Of a stretch of DNA of 6,293 nucleotides, positions 1 to 6,144 are shown in pieces. The DNA lies in contig CALMID010000114.1 of NCBI GenBank assembly GCA_937863915.1, positions 1-6,293 of the forward strand, in the 5' to 3' direction. Position 1 is the stretch's first letter; each line of letters starts with the position of its first letter. Both the position numbers and the translations under genes were made by a program. The notes beneath the pieces were generated by a model. It made no database searches, was not told the origin of the DNA, and saw nothing but the letters and a program-made list of their open reading frames with translations. Source of the DNA: an uncultured Pseudomonas sp. GTDB taxonomy: Bacteria; Pseudomonadota; Gammaproteobacteria; Pseudomonadales; Pseudomonadaceae.

Positions 1-176
1 TTGGCCAGAATGGTGATGCCACGCTCTTTTTCCTGGTCGTTGGAGTCCATCACGCGCTCGTTTTCCGCTTCTTTGCGGTCGAGGGTGCCGGACAGGCGCA
101 GCAGCTTGTCTACGAGGGTGGTTTTGCCATGGTCGACGTGGGCGATGATGGCGATATTGCGGAGATTTTCGATCAC
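1..176 (-). CDS. typA: TypA/BipA translational GTPase, N-terminal 58 codons (partial)
   Basis: TypA/BipA is a ribosome-associated GTPase related to EF-G and LepA, involved in ribosome assembly and stress or cold adaptation. Only the start is present; the rest lies beyond the left edge. Read on the minus strand, the protein begins with [11 protein letters not shown]. It carries the G1 P-loop AHVDHGKT (residues 12-19) and the start of switch I with RGIT (52-55), whose Thr coordinates Mg in this family. The start is a GTG at 174-176, chosen because the conserved IENLRN opening follows it directly. Only a weak GAG-type Shine-Dalgarno lies upstream. It is downstream of thiI on the same strand across a 128-bp gap, with no convincing promoter of its own, so it may be partly co-transcribed with thiI. 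The family call is firm; the start codon is slightly less so. Confidence 0.96.
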   Translation of the reverse strand, partial: MIENLRNIAIIAHVDHGKTTLVDKLLRLSGTLDRKEAENERVMDSNDQEKERGITILA

Positions 177-268
177 AGTGTCGTCTCGATTAGGGATTCA
201 GCAGCCGCGACGGGTTGCGGCAATAAAAGGTTTGGCAACGGCTTTAGCGCAACAGCCGGTCGGGAGGG

Positions 269-289
269 CGGTGGCGGATACTGCCACCG
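269..289 (-). other. Stem-loop just after thiI
   Basis: A 7-bp perfect GC-rich inverted repeat (CGGTGGC/GCCACCG) with a 7-nt loop begins 15 bases past the thiI stop codon. No T-tract follows it on the minus strand, so it does not qualify as an intrinsic terminator. It could protect the thiI 3' end or mark a Rho-dependent end before typA. The inverted repeat is seen directly; the function is a guess. Confidence 0.4.
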
Positions 290-304
290 AGCCAACCCGG
301 CTGC

Positions 305-1759
305 TTATGCCGGACGATAAACGCGCACATTGGCATGCCCCTCGGATAGCAGATGATGGGCATGCAGGCGACTCATCACGCCTTTGTCGCAATACAGCAG
401 GTACTGGCGAGTCTCATCCAGTTCCTTGAAGCGATTATTCAGGGCATAGAACGGCAGGGGCAGGACGTCGACACCCGCGACAGTCAACGGCTCATCCTCG
501 GCAGCATCGGGATGGCGGATATCGAGAATGATCTGCCCCGGCAGGGCTTCGGCCACGATTTCCACCTGCAGATCCTGACCCAGCTCATCGATCACCCGGT
601 CAACGGTCAGGCGCCGGGCGCTGTCGATGGCCCGTTCGAGAATGGCCATGTCGAAATGGCTTTCCTCGTACTCGACCCGCGGCAGTTTGGCACGCGTGGT
701 CGGGTTCACCGAGATCACACCGCAATACTCCGGCATGTGCTTGGCAAACTCGGCGGTGCCAATCTGCGTGGCGCAGTCGATGATGTCCTGCTTGTGGCTG
801 GCGATCAGTGGCCGCAGCACCAGCATGTCGGTGGCCGAGTCGATCACCTTGAGATTGGTCAGCGTCTGGCTCGACACCTGGGAAATGGCCTCGCCGGTGA
901 CCAGCGCATCGATATACAGGCTCTCGGCAATGCGGGTCGCCGCGCGCAGCATCATGCGCTTGAGCACCACGCCCATATGGCTGTTGTCGACCTTGCCGAG
1001 GATTTCGCCCACGACCTCTTCAAACGGCACGCTGATAAAGAGCACGCGGTGCGAGCTGCCGTACTTCTGCCAGAGGAAGTGCGCCACTTCCATCACGCCC
1101 AGCTCGTGAGCACGACCGCCGAGGTTGAAGAAGCAGAAGTGGCTGAGCATGCCGCGACGCATGATCTGGTACGCCGCCACGGTGGAATCGAAACCACCGG
1201 ACATCAGCACCAGGGTCTGGTCCAGCGAGCCCAGCGGATAACCGCCAATGCCTTCGTGCTGACGGTGAATGATGTACAGGCGCTCGTGGCGAATCTCGAA
1301 GCGAACTTCCACCTCGGGATTCTTCAGGTCGATGCCGGCGGCGCCAAACTCGCGGCGCAGCTGGCTGCCCACATAGCGTTCGACGTCCATCGAGGTAAAA
1401 GCGTGTTTGCCGCCCCGCTTGCAGCGCACGGAAAAGATCTTGCCGGGCAACTGGCTGCCGAAATGCTGGCGACACTTGTCGAGCACATCATCGAAATCGC
1501 CGAGCGGGTACTCGTGCACTTCGAGGAAGTGGGCGATACCCGGAATGCAGCGCATGCGCTCGATCATTTCCCGCAGCCGCTTGCTGTCGCTGTGGCTCGT
1601 CTGTACTTCCAGATTGTCCCACTCACCCTGCACGTCCAGCGCCGGATCGAGATCCTTGAGCACCGTGCGGATGTTCTTCGCCAGCTGGCGGATGAACTGC
1701 TTGCGCACCGGCCGGCTTTTGATGGTGATTTCCGGGAATACTTTGACAATGAGCTTCAT
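305..1759 (-). CDS. thiI: tRNA 4-thiouridine synthase / thiamine sulfurtransferase ThiI
   Basis: ThiI adenylates U8 of tRNA and inserts sulfur received as persulfide from IscS, giving 4-thiouridine (a near-UV sensor). It can also supply sulfur to ThiS for the thiazole of thiamine. The 484-residue protein has the usual length of the four-domain gammaproteobacterial form: an N-terminal ferredoxin-like domain (about 1-60), THUMP (about 60-165), a PP-loop ATPase (about 175-395) and a C-terminal rhodanese domain (about 400-484). The PP-loop SGGFDS lies at 187-192. Cys346 (in EYCGVIS) and Cys457 (in YCDKG) match the Cys344/Cys456 pair of the E. coli enzyme, so both catalytic cysteines are present. 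The start at 1759 is chosen because the protein then opens [10 protein letters not shown]. An in-frame ATG 63 bases upstream would place the predicted -10 box inside the coding region. The Shine-Dalgarno is weak. The gene is divergent from glnA. Confidence 0.97.
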   Translation of the reverse strand: MKLIVKVFPEITIKSRPVRKQFIRQLAKNIRTVLKDLDPALDVQGEWDNLEVQTSHSDSKRLREMIERMRCIPGIAHFLEVHEYPLGDFDDVLDKCRQHFGSQLPGKIFSVRCKRGGKHAFTSMDVERYVGSQLRREFGAAGIDLKNPEVEVRFEIRHERLYIIHRQHEGIGGYPLGSLDQTLVLMSGGFDSTVAAYQIMRRGMLSHFCFFNLGGRAHELGVMEVAHFLWQKYGSSHRVLFISVPFEEVVGEILGKVDNSHMGVVLKRMMLRAATRIAESLYIDALVTGEAISQVSSQTLTNLKVIDSATDMLVLRPLIASHKQDIIDCATQIGTAEFAKHMPEYCGVISVNPTTRAKLPRVEYEESHFDMAILERAIDSARRLTVDRVIDELGQDLQVEIVAEALPGQIILDIRHPDAAEDEPLTVAGVDVLPLPFYALNNRFKELDETRQYLLYCDKGVMSRLHAHHLLSEGHANVRVYRPA

Positions 1760-1801
1760 GAAAACACCGCGCGGGCGGGGCGGCCAAAAAGAGGGGCGCG
1801 G

Positions 1802-1829
1802 AGTATAGCGGAAATTGCTCAAGCTTTAA
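1802..1829 (-). promoter_or_regulatory. Predicted sigma70-type promoter of thiI
   Basis: On the minus strand a TATACT -10 box (1802-1807, five of six bases matching TATAAT) follows a weak TTAAAG -35 (1824-1829) at 16-bp spacing. Transcription would begin near 1795, about 36 nt before the thiI ATG. The -10 box would fall within codons of the longer thiI reading frame, which supports the shorter start. The -10 is convincing and the -35 is poor. Confidence 0.5.
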
Positions 1830-1837
1830 CCAAAAAC

Positions 1838-1854
1838 TGCACTCGACGAATGCA
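1838..1854. promoter_or_regulatory. Weak NtrC-like inverted repeat next to thiI promoter
   Basis: TGCACTCGACGAATGCA has one good half (TGCACT) and one degraded half (AATGCA) in the 17-bp NtrC site format. It abuts the stronger site at 1857-1871 and lies 9 bp from the predicted thiI -35. It could extend NtrC binding toward thiI or be a chance repeat. Confidence 0.25.
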
Positions 1855-1856
1855 GG

Positions 1857-1871
1857 GCACCATAATGGTGC
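1857..1871. promoter_or_regulatory. NtrC binding site, distal glnA enhancer
   Basis: GCACCATAATGGTGC is a perfect 6-bp inverted repeat with a 3-bp centre, matching the known NtrC (NRI) consensus GCAC-N5-TGGTGC. Its centre is about 138 bp upstream of the predicted glnA transcription start and 31 bp (three helical turns) from the next site. This is almost the arrangement of the two high-affinity sites of the E. coli glnAp2 promoter (near -140 and -108). Confidence 0.88.
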
Positions 1872-1887
1872 GTATTATTTTAATTGC

Positions 1888-1902
1888 GCACCATCAAAGT
1901 GC
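1888..1902. promoter_or_regulatory. NtrC binding site, proximal glnA enhancer
   Basis: GCACCATCAAAGTGC keeps one full half-site (GCACCA) and four of six bases of the other (AAGTGC). Its centre is about 107 bp upstream of the predicted glnA start and in phase with the stronger site 31 bp upstream. Cooperative NtrC oligomer binding across both sites is the expected mode. Confidence 0.82.
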
Positions 1903-1975
1903 GAAGCAGGCGTTAAAAAAGCCACACAGGCCGCGCCAAGCCTGATTTTCAGGCCTCCGGGCTATCCGGGTGCAC

Positions 1976-1991
1976 TGGCATGCTAATTGCT
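1976..1991 (+). promoter_or_regulatory. Sigma54 (RpoN) -24/-12 promoter of glnA
   Basis: TGGCATGCTAATTGCT matches the sigma54 consensus TGGCACG-N4-TTGCA closely. The invariant GG (1977-1978) and GC (1989-1990) are separated by exactly 10 bp. Transcription should start near 2002, giving a leader of about 83 nt. With the two NtrC sites upstream this is a complete activator-dependent promoter. A GTGCAC palindrome (1970-1975) abuts the -24 element and contains one NtrC-like half. Confidence 0.92.
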
Positions 1992-2084
1992 CCCTTGTGA
2001 GGCAAGTCGCTCAGGCGGATTATCCCGCCCGGCTTCAACCGATATAGAGGCAGCCTATCTGCCGCTTTCCACCTGGAGGACAGC

Positions 2085-3491
2085 ATGTCTAAGGCAATTC
2101 AACTGATCAAAGAACACGACGTGAAGTGGGTAGACCTGCGCTTCACCGACATCCGCGGCCAGCAGCACCACATCACCATGCCGGCCCGTGATGCCCTGGA
2201 CGACGGTTTCTTCGAAACCGGCAAGATGTTCGACGGCTCCTCCCTGGATGGCTGGAAAGGCATCGAAGCCTCCGACATGATCCTGCTGCCGGAAGACGAC
2301 AGCGCCGTTCTCGATCCTTTCACCGAAGAGCCGACCCTGATCCTGGTCTGCGACGTGATCGAGCCGAGCACCATGCAGGGCTACGACCGCGACCCGCGCG
2401 CCATCGCCAAGCGCGCCGAAGAATTCCTCAAGACCACCGGTATCGGTGACACCGTATTCGTCGGCCCGGAGCCGGAGTTCTTCATCTTCGATCAGGTGAA
2501 GTTCAAGTCCGACATGTCCGGCTCGATGTTCAAGATCTTCTCCGAGCAGGCTGCCTGGAACAGCGATGGCGACTTCGAAGGCGGCAACAAAGGCCACCGC
2601 GTAGCCGTCAAGGGCGGCTACCTGCCGACCCCGCCGTCCGACTACGACCACGAAATCCGCACCGCCATGTGCAACGCCCTGGAAGACATGGGCCAGGTCG
2701 TTGAAGTACACCACCACGAAGTGGCCACTGCCGGCCAGAACGAAATCGGCGTCAAGTTCAACACTCTGGTGAAGAAGGCCGACGAAGTTCAGACCCTGAA
2801 GTACTGCGTACACAACGTGGCTGACGCCTACGGCAAAACCGCTACCTTCATGCCGAAGCCGCTGTACGGCGACAACGGCTCGGGCATGCACGTACACATG
2901 TCCATCTCCAAAGATGGCAAGAACACCTTCGCTGGCGAAGGCTATGCCGGCCTGTCCGATACCGCCCTGTACTTCATCGGCGGCATCATCAAGCACGGCA
3001 AGGCACTGAACGCCCTGACCAACCCGTCGACCAACTCCTACAAGCGTCTGGTCCCGGGCTTCGAAGCTCCGGTTATGCTGGCCTACTCGGCCCGCAACCG
3101 CTCCGCCTCGATCCGCATCCCGTACGTCGCCAGCCCGAAAGGCCGTCGTATCGAAGCTCGCTTCCCGGATCCGGCTGCCAACCCGTACCTGGCTTTCGCC
3201 GCCCTGCTGATGGCCGGTATCGACGGTATCCAGAACAAGATCCACCCTGGCGATGCCGCCGACAAGAACCTGTACGACCTGCCGCCGGAAGAGTCCAAGC
3301 TGATCCCGCAAGTGTGCGGCAGCCTGAAGGAAGCTCTGGAGGCTCTGGAAGCCGACCACGACTTCCTGCTGAAGGGCGACGTGTTCACCAAGGACTTCCT
3401 GGAAGCCTTCACCGAGCTGAAGTCGGCTGAAGAAATCAAGGTACGCACCTTCGTACACCCGCTGGAATACGACCTGTACTACAGCGTCTAA
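2085..3491 (+). CDS. glnA: Type I glutamine synthetase (GSI-beta)
   Basis: The enzyme condenses glutamate and ammonia with ATP to glutamine, the entry point of nitrogen at low ammonium, as a cytoplasmic dodecamer. The 468 residues align in register with E. coli numbering. Asp50 and Ser53 fall in the FDGSS loop. Metal ligands are Glu129, Glu131, Glu212, Glu220, His269 and Glu357, with Arg321, Glu327 and Arg359 around the active site. Tyr397 in [10 protein letters not shown] is the adenylylation site, so activity is expected to be tuned by GlnE as in the GSI-beta class. The start is fixed by a strong GGAGG five bases upstream. Codon use is strongly biased to C-ending codons, typical of a highly expressed gene. 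Transcription is predicted from the sigma54/NtrC promoter upstream and ends at the terminator 30 bases after the stop, so the gene appears to be monocistronic. Confidence 0.99.
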   Translation: MSKAIQLIKEHDVKWVDLRFTDIRGQQHHITMPARDALDDGFFETGKMFDGSSLDGWKGIEASDMILLPEDDSAVLDPFTEEPTLILVCDVIEPSTMQGYDRDPRAIAKRAEEFLKTTGIGDTVFVGPEPEFFIFDQVKFKSDMSGSMFKIFSEQAAWNSDGDFEGGNKGHRVAVKGGYLPTPPSDYDHEIRTAMCNALEDMGQVVEVHHHEVATAGQNEIGVKFNTLVKKADEVQTLKYCVHNVADAYGKTATFMPKPLYGDNGSGMHVHMSISKDGKNTFAGEGYAGLSDTALYFIGGIIKHGKALNALTNPSTNSYKRLVPGFEAPVMLAYSARNRSASIRIPYVASPKGRRIEARFPDPAANPYLAFAALLMAGIDGIQNKIHPGDAADKNLYDLPPEESKLIPQVCGSLKEALEALEADHDFLLKGDVFTKDFLEAFTELKSAEEIKVRTFVHPLEYDLYYSV

Positions 3492-3521
3492 GCCAGCAGC
3501 ACCTGCGCAAGCAGCGTGAAC

Positions 3522-3553
3522 AAAAGAGGCCTCCTTCGGGAGGCCTCTTTTTT
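3522..3553 (+). terminator. Intrinsic terminator of glnA
   Basis: A 9-bp perfect stem (GAGGCCTCC, 3526-3534, with GGAGGCCTC, 3539-3547) is closed by a cUUCGg tetraloop and followed by six Ts. Four As before the stem can pair with the first Ts to extend it. It should largely separate glnA transcripts from the downstream genes. On the minus strand the same hairpin is followed by only four Ts. Confidence 0.96.
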
Positions 3554-3694
3554 ATGCCACGCAAGCCACAACAGGCAGCCTTGAGGTCATATCAACCGTT
3601 TTTCCTTGCGCCAGCACACGCCCATGTCGCGGCGTACTTGCGCATCGCCGGCGTCGGTGCAAGGCTTGCCACAGGAATGATTGCGGAGATCACC

Positions 3695-4258
3695 ATGCGC
3701 CTGCTTGTCACCAGTCTGCTGCTCAGCCTCACCCTGCCCGTCAGCGCGCAGATCTATCAGTACAAGGACGCCAACGGCAACACGGTCTACACCAACCAGC
3801 CGCCGCAAGGGCAGGATGCCGAGCAGGTGCAACTGTCACCGACCAACAGCGTCGAGATGAGTACACCCAAGACAAGCGAATCCTCAGCTCCGACGGAGCA
3901 AGCCAGCGGCCTGCACTACTCGACACTCACCCTGACAGACCTCCCCAGCGACGAAGCCCTGCGCGCCAACAACGGCAGCTTCAGCGTGGGCGTGCAGATC
4001 CAACCCAAGCTCTCGCCAGGCCATCGCCTGCGCCTGCTACTCGACGGCAAGCCCTACGGCCAGGCCAGCAGCAGCACTCGCCTGTCGCTGACCAATATCG
4101 ACCGCGGCGAGCACAGCCTCGCTGTCGAGGTGCTTAGCGGTGAACAATCCATACAGCAGAGCAGCCCGGTGACCTTCACCGTGCAGCGCGTCAACACCCA
4201 GAGCCCCGCCCTTAAACCCAAACCGCAACCCAAGCCAAAACCCAAGCCCGCCACATGA
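3695..4258 (+). CDS. Exported DUF4124 protein with Lys-Pro tail (first of tandem pair)
   Basis: The function is unknown. The 187-residue protein starts with a clear Sec signal peptide (MRLLVTSLLLSLTLPVSA, cleavage likely after Ala18) with no lipobox, so it should be periplasmic or secreted. The mature N-terminus is a DUF4124 module (about 19-50, with IYQYKDANGNTVYTNQPP). A low-complexity Ser/Thr linker (about 52-72) leads to a predicted beta-rich, Ig-like domain (about 75-166, with RLLLDGKPYG and NIDRGEHSLAVEV). The C-terminus is a Lys-Pro repeat (KPKPQPKPKPKP, 174-185). The start at 3695 has GGAG six bases upstream; the longer frame from 3554 would begin within the glnA terminator and lacks the signal at its N-terminus. 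I see no clear promoter between 3554 and 3694. It overlaps the next gene by four bases and is its paralogue. Confidence 0.87.
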   Translation: MRLLVTSLLLSLTLPVSAQIYQYKDANGNTVYTNQPPQGQDAEQVQLSPTNSVEMSTPKTSESSAPTEQASGLHYSTLTLTDLPSDEALRANNGSFSVGVQIQPKLSPGHRLRLLLDGKPYGQASSSTRLSLTNIDRGEHSLAVEVLSGEQSIQQSSPVTFTVQRVNTQSPALKPKPQPKPKPKPAT

Positions 4259-4881
4259 GAAACACCGCATACCTGCTGCTAGCACTGCTTTTCAGCCTGA
4301 ATGCAAGCGCCGAGGTCTATACCTACATCGACGCCGAGGGCAACCGCGTCTTCACCGACAGCCCGCCACGCGGCAATGCCGAGCGTATCCAGCTGGCGCC
4401 GAGCAACGCGTTCACCGCTCCGCACATGGACAAGCAGGTGCCAGCCATCCAGCCCGGCCAACCACCTGCACCACCGGCCTATCAGCTGCTGCGCATCCTC
4501 CTGCCCGAACCGGACAGCACCATCAGCGACAATGCCGGCAACCTACTGGTGACCGTCAACAGCGAGCCCGTGCTGCGCCCCAGCGACCATTATCGGCTGC
4601 TGCTCAACGGCCAACCGGTTGGCGAGCCCAGCCGCAGCGCCGTATTCCCGCTGGAAAATATCGACCGCGGCACCCATCAGCTGGCCGTGGAAATCATCGA
4701 CGCTCAGGGCATCACCGTGGAGCGCACGCCGAGCCAACCCTTCCACATGAAGCGCACCAGCCTGGACATGAAGCGCCAGGCCAACCCCTGCAAGAAGAAG
4801 GACTGGGGCGTACGCCCGGAATGCCCGCTGGCCGACAAACCGAAAGAACCCAAAGACATCCCGCTGGTGCCCTTTATCTAG
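4255..4881 (+). CDS. Exported DUF4124 protein (second of tandem pair)
   Basis: The function is unknown. The 208-residue protein has a signal peptide (cleavage likely after Ala19, NASA|EVY). A DUF4124 module follows (about 20-50, with VYTYIDAEGNRVFTDSPP), then a Pro-rich linker (about 62-76) and a predicted beta-rich domain (about 77-166, with YRLLLNGQPVG and NIDRGTHQLAVEI). It resembles its upstream neighbour along this whole length, so the pair arose by tandem duplication and diverged. Unlike the neighbour it has a tail with two cysteines (Cys179 and Cys190), which could form a periplasmic disulfide. The ATG lies in an ATGA overlap with the upstream stop and has no good Shine-Dalgarno, so translational coupling is likely. 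The stop codon is only four bases from the NtrC palindrome before ntrB. Confidence 0.9.
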   Translation: MRNTAYLLLALLFSLNASAEVYTYIDAEGNRVFTDSPPRGNAERIQLAPSNAFTAPHMDKQVPAIQPGQPPAPPAYQLLRILLPEPDSTISDNAGNLLVTVNSEPVLRPSDHYRLLLNGQPVGEPSRSAVFPLENIDRGTHQLAVEIIDAQGITVERTPSQPFHMKRTSLDMKRQANPCKKKDWGVRPECPLADKPKEPKDIPLVPFI

Positions 4882-4885
4882 CAAG

Positions 4886-4900
4886 GCACCAAATTGGTGC
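4886..4900. promoter_or_regulatory. NtrC binding site upstream of ntrBC
   Basis: GCACCAAATTGGTGC is a perfect 6-bp inverted repeat with a 3-bp centre, the same layout as the distal glnA site. It lies about 180 bp before the ntrB start codon. Further half-sites flank it: TGGTGC at 4865-4870 and GCACCA at 4909-4914. In enteric bacteria an NtrC site between glnA and glnL autoregulates ntrBC; a similar role is inferred here. Whether it activates the sigma54-like box downstream or represses an unseen sigma70 promoter cannot be settled from sequence. Confidence 0.82.
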
Positions 4901-4914
4901 GACATATCGCACCA
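4895..4914. repeat. 8-bp inverted repeat overlapping the ntrB NtrC site
   Basis: TGGTGCGA (4895-4902) and TCGCACCA (4907-4914) are perfect inverted copies with a CATA centre. The left arm is also the right half of the NtrC palindrome, so the two palindromes share an arm. It could be a second, differently spaced NtrC contact or an RNA hairpin in transcripts from upstream. Confidence 0.7.
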
Positions 4915-4944
4915 CGCCCTACACTGTGCACACTTCTCGCTCAT

Positions 4945-4966
4945 CGGCACGCCGCCCGGCGTGCCG
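4945..4966 (+). other. GC-rich hairpin between DUF4124 pair and ntrB
   Basis: CGGCACGCC (4945-4953) and GGCGTGCCG (4958-4966) form a perfect 9-bp stem with a GCCC loop. No T-run follows, so it is not a canonical terminator. It lies upstream of the predicted ntrB start, so as RNA it would act only on read-through from the DUF4124 genes. It may be a weak or Rho-assisted end, or a protein-binding palindrome. Confidence 0.45.
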
Positions 4967-5018
4967 GTTGCCCGCTAACGGCCAGGCCCGCTGAGGTTTT
5001 TGCGTCTTTTCGGGGCCT

Positions 5019-5034
5019 TGGTTTGCTTCTTGCA
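5019..5034 (+). promoter_or_regulatory. Possible sigma54 promoter of ntrBC
   Basis: TGGTTTGCTTCTTGCA keeps the invariant GG (5020-5021) and GC (5032-5033) with exact 10-bp spacing, a full TTGCA -12 element and the G after the -24 block. It differs from TGGCACG at three -24 positions. Transcription would start near 5045, about 21 nt before the ntrB start, and the NtrC palindrome would be centred near -152. That is a workable enhancer distance. Confidence 0.5.
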
Positions 5035-5065
5035 TTTTCCTGCCCATCGCCGGGATGCCCAGACC

Positions 5066-6139
5066 ATGATGAACGACGCCTTGCACCGCCTGCTGCTGGA
5101 TAACCTGACCACTGCCGTGCTTCTGCTCGATGCCGAGTTGCGCCTGCAGTACATGAATCCGGCAGCAGAAATGCTCCTGGCGGTCAGCGGCCAGCGCAAC
5201 CATGGCCAGTTCATCAGCGAGCTGTTCACCGAATCGCCCGAAGCCCTGGCTGCCTTGCGCCAGGCCGTCAGCCAGGCGCATCCGTTCACCAAGCGCGAAG
5301 CCACCCTCACTTCACTGAACGGTCACAGCCAGACCGTGGATTACGCCGTCACGCCGATTCCCGCACGGCGGGAAACCCTGCTGCTGCTGGAGATCCATCC
5401 GCGCGACCGGTTGCTGCGCATCACCAAGGAAGAAGCGCAGCTGTCCAAGCAGGAAACCACCAAACTGCTGGTGCGCGGCCTGGCTCACGAGATCAAGAAT
5501 CCCCTGGGCGGCATCCGCGGCGCCGCACAGCTGCTGTCACGCGAGCTGCATGAACCCTCCCTGAGGGATTACACCGACGTGATCATCGAGGAGGCCGACC
5601 GCCTGCGTAACCTGGTCGATCGCATGCTCGGCTCCAACAAGCTGCCGTCGCTGTCCATGACCAATATCCACGAAGTGCTGGAGCGCGTGTGCAGCCTGGT
5701 CGACCTGGAAAGCCAGGGACGCATCACTTTGGTGCGCGACTACGACCCGAGCATCCCGGACGTGCTGATCGACCGCGAACAGATGATCCAGGCAGTACTC
5801 AACATCGTGCGCAACGCCATGCAGGCCCTCGCGAGTCAGAACGACCTGCACCTGGGACGCATCACCCTGCGCACGCGCACCCTGCGCCAGTTCACCATCG
5901 GCCACACCCGCCACCGCCTGGTGTGCAAGGTGGAGATCATCGACAACGGCCCGGGCATTCCGCCGGAGCTGCAGGACACCATCTTCTATCCCATGGTCAG
6001 CGGACGTGCCGACGGCACCGGCCTGGGCCTGGCCATTACCCAGAACATCATTAGTCAGCACCAGGGCCTGATCGAATGCGAGAGCCATCCCGGCCATACC
6101 GTGTTCGCCCTCTTCCTGCCGCTGGAACAAGGAGCTTGA
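5066..6139 (+). CDS. ntrB: Nitrogen-regulation sensor histidine kinase/phosphatase NtrB
   Basis: NtrB (also called GlnL or NRII) is a cytoplasmic kinase that phosphorylates NtrC when nitrogen is limiting; PII protein switches it to phosphatase mode. The 357-residue protein has no membrane segments. It has an N-terminal PAS-type sensor region (about 5-115). The DHp helix has phosphoacceptor His141 in GLAHEIKNPLGGIRGAAQLL. The HATPase domain has an N box (NIVRNAMQA, Asn246 and Asn250), a G1 box (DNGPGI, 293-298) and a G2 box (GTGLGL, 317-322). All kinase motifs look intact. The start at 5066 gives the family N-terminus (NDALHRLLLDNLTTA) with GGGA about 10 bases upstream; the ATG at 5069 is equally possible. 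An earlier in-frame ATG at 5000 would put the sigma54-like box inside the gene. It is followed five bases later by ntrC, forming the usual two-component operon. Confidence 0.97.
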   Translation: MMNDALHRLLLDNLTTAVLLLDAELRLQYMNPAAEMLLAVSGQRNHGQFISELFTESPEALAALRQAVSQAHPFTKREATLTSLNGHSQTVDYAVTPIPARRETLLLLEIHPRDRLLRITKEEAQLSKQETTKLLVRGLAHEIKNPLGGIRGAAQLLSRELHEPSLRDYTDVIIEEADRLRNLVDRMLGSNKLPSLSMTNIHEVLERVCSLVDLESQGRITLVRDYDPSIPDVLIDREQMIQAVLNIVRNAMQALASQNDLHLGRITLRTRTLRQFTIGHTRHRLVCKVEIIDNGPGIPPELQDTIFYPMVSGRADGTGLGLAITQNIISQHQGLIECESHPGHTVFALFLPLEQGA

Positions 6140-6144
6140 TTGCG

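Larger units (their letters stand above)
1760..2084. other. Divergent thiI-glnA regulatory region (325 bp, no gene)
   Basis: This gap holds no credible gene. From the thiI side it contains the thiI leader, a sigma70-type thiI promoter (1802-1829) and a weak NtrC-like repeat (1838-1854). Two good NtrC palindromes (1857-1871, 1888-1902) flank an AT-rich patch. Next come a small perfect hairpin GCCTGA-TTT-TCAGGC (1940-1954) and the glnA sigma54 promoter (1976-1991). The glnA 5' leader is about 83 nt and has two 5-bp stem-loops (2014-2029 and 2049-2063). The glnA Shine-Dalgarno TGGAGGA is at 2074-2080, five bases from the ATG. Confidence 0.9.

Noticed and set aside
233..248. Sigma54-like TGG...GC pattern between thiI and typA
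   Set aside because: The GG-to-GC gap is 11 bp instead of 10, the -12 element is poor, and it would read into the 3' end of thiI.
1760..1822. Upstream in-frame ATG extending ThiI by 21 residues
   Set aside because: The extension would be translated from the predicted -10 box region, upstream of the likely transcription start, and is absent from the conserved [11 protein letters not shown]-terminus.
353..1945. 530-codon plus-strand open frame opposite thiI
   Set aside because: It lies antisense over an unmistakable thiI, extends over the thiI promoter and NtrC sites, and its His/Ala/Gln-rich translation resembles no family. Long antisense frames are common in GC-rich genes.
1940..1954. GCCTGA-TTT-TCAGGC hairpin as a terminator
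   Set aside because: The stem is only 6 bp, no T-run follows on either strand, and it lies in non-transcribed DNA between enhancer and promoter by the present model.
2002..2084. Glutamine riboswitch in the glnA leader
   Set aside because: The known glnA and downstream-peptide glutamine motifs are cyanobacterial or phage-associated, and I see no matching core in this short leader.
2055..3458. 467-codon minus-strand open frame opposite glnA
   Set aside because: It mirrors glnA almost exactly, has a Val/Gly/Ala-rich translation without recognisable domains, and is explained by the strong C-ending codon bias of glnA.
3554..3694. N-terminal extension of the first DUF4124 protein
   Set aside because: It begins in the T-tract of the glnA terminator and would bury the signal peptide 47 residues inside the protein; the ATG at 3695 has a good GGAG.
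4894..4925. Sigma70 promoter for ntrB with TTGGTG (-35) and TACACT (-10)
   Set aside because: The spacing is 20 bp, too long, and the -10 matches only four of six bases. It remains possible that NtrC represses an unrecognised sigma70 promoter here.
5000..5065. N-terminal extension of NtrB by 22 residues
   Set aside because: It overlaps the sigma54-like element, has no Shine-Dalgarno and does not fit the NtrB family N-terminus.
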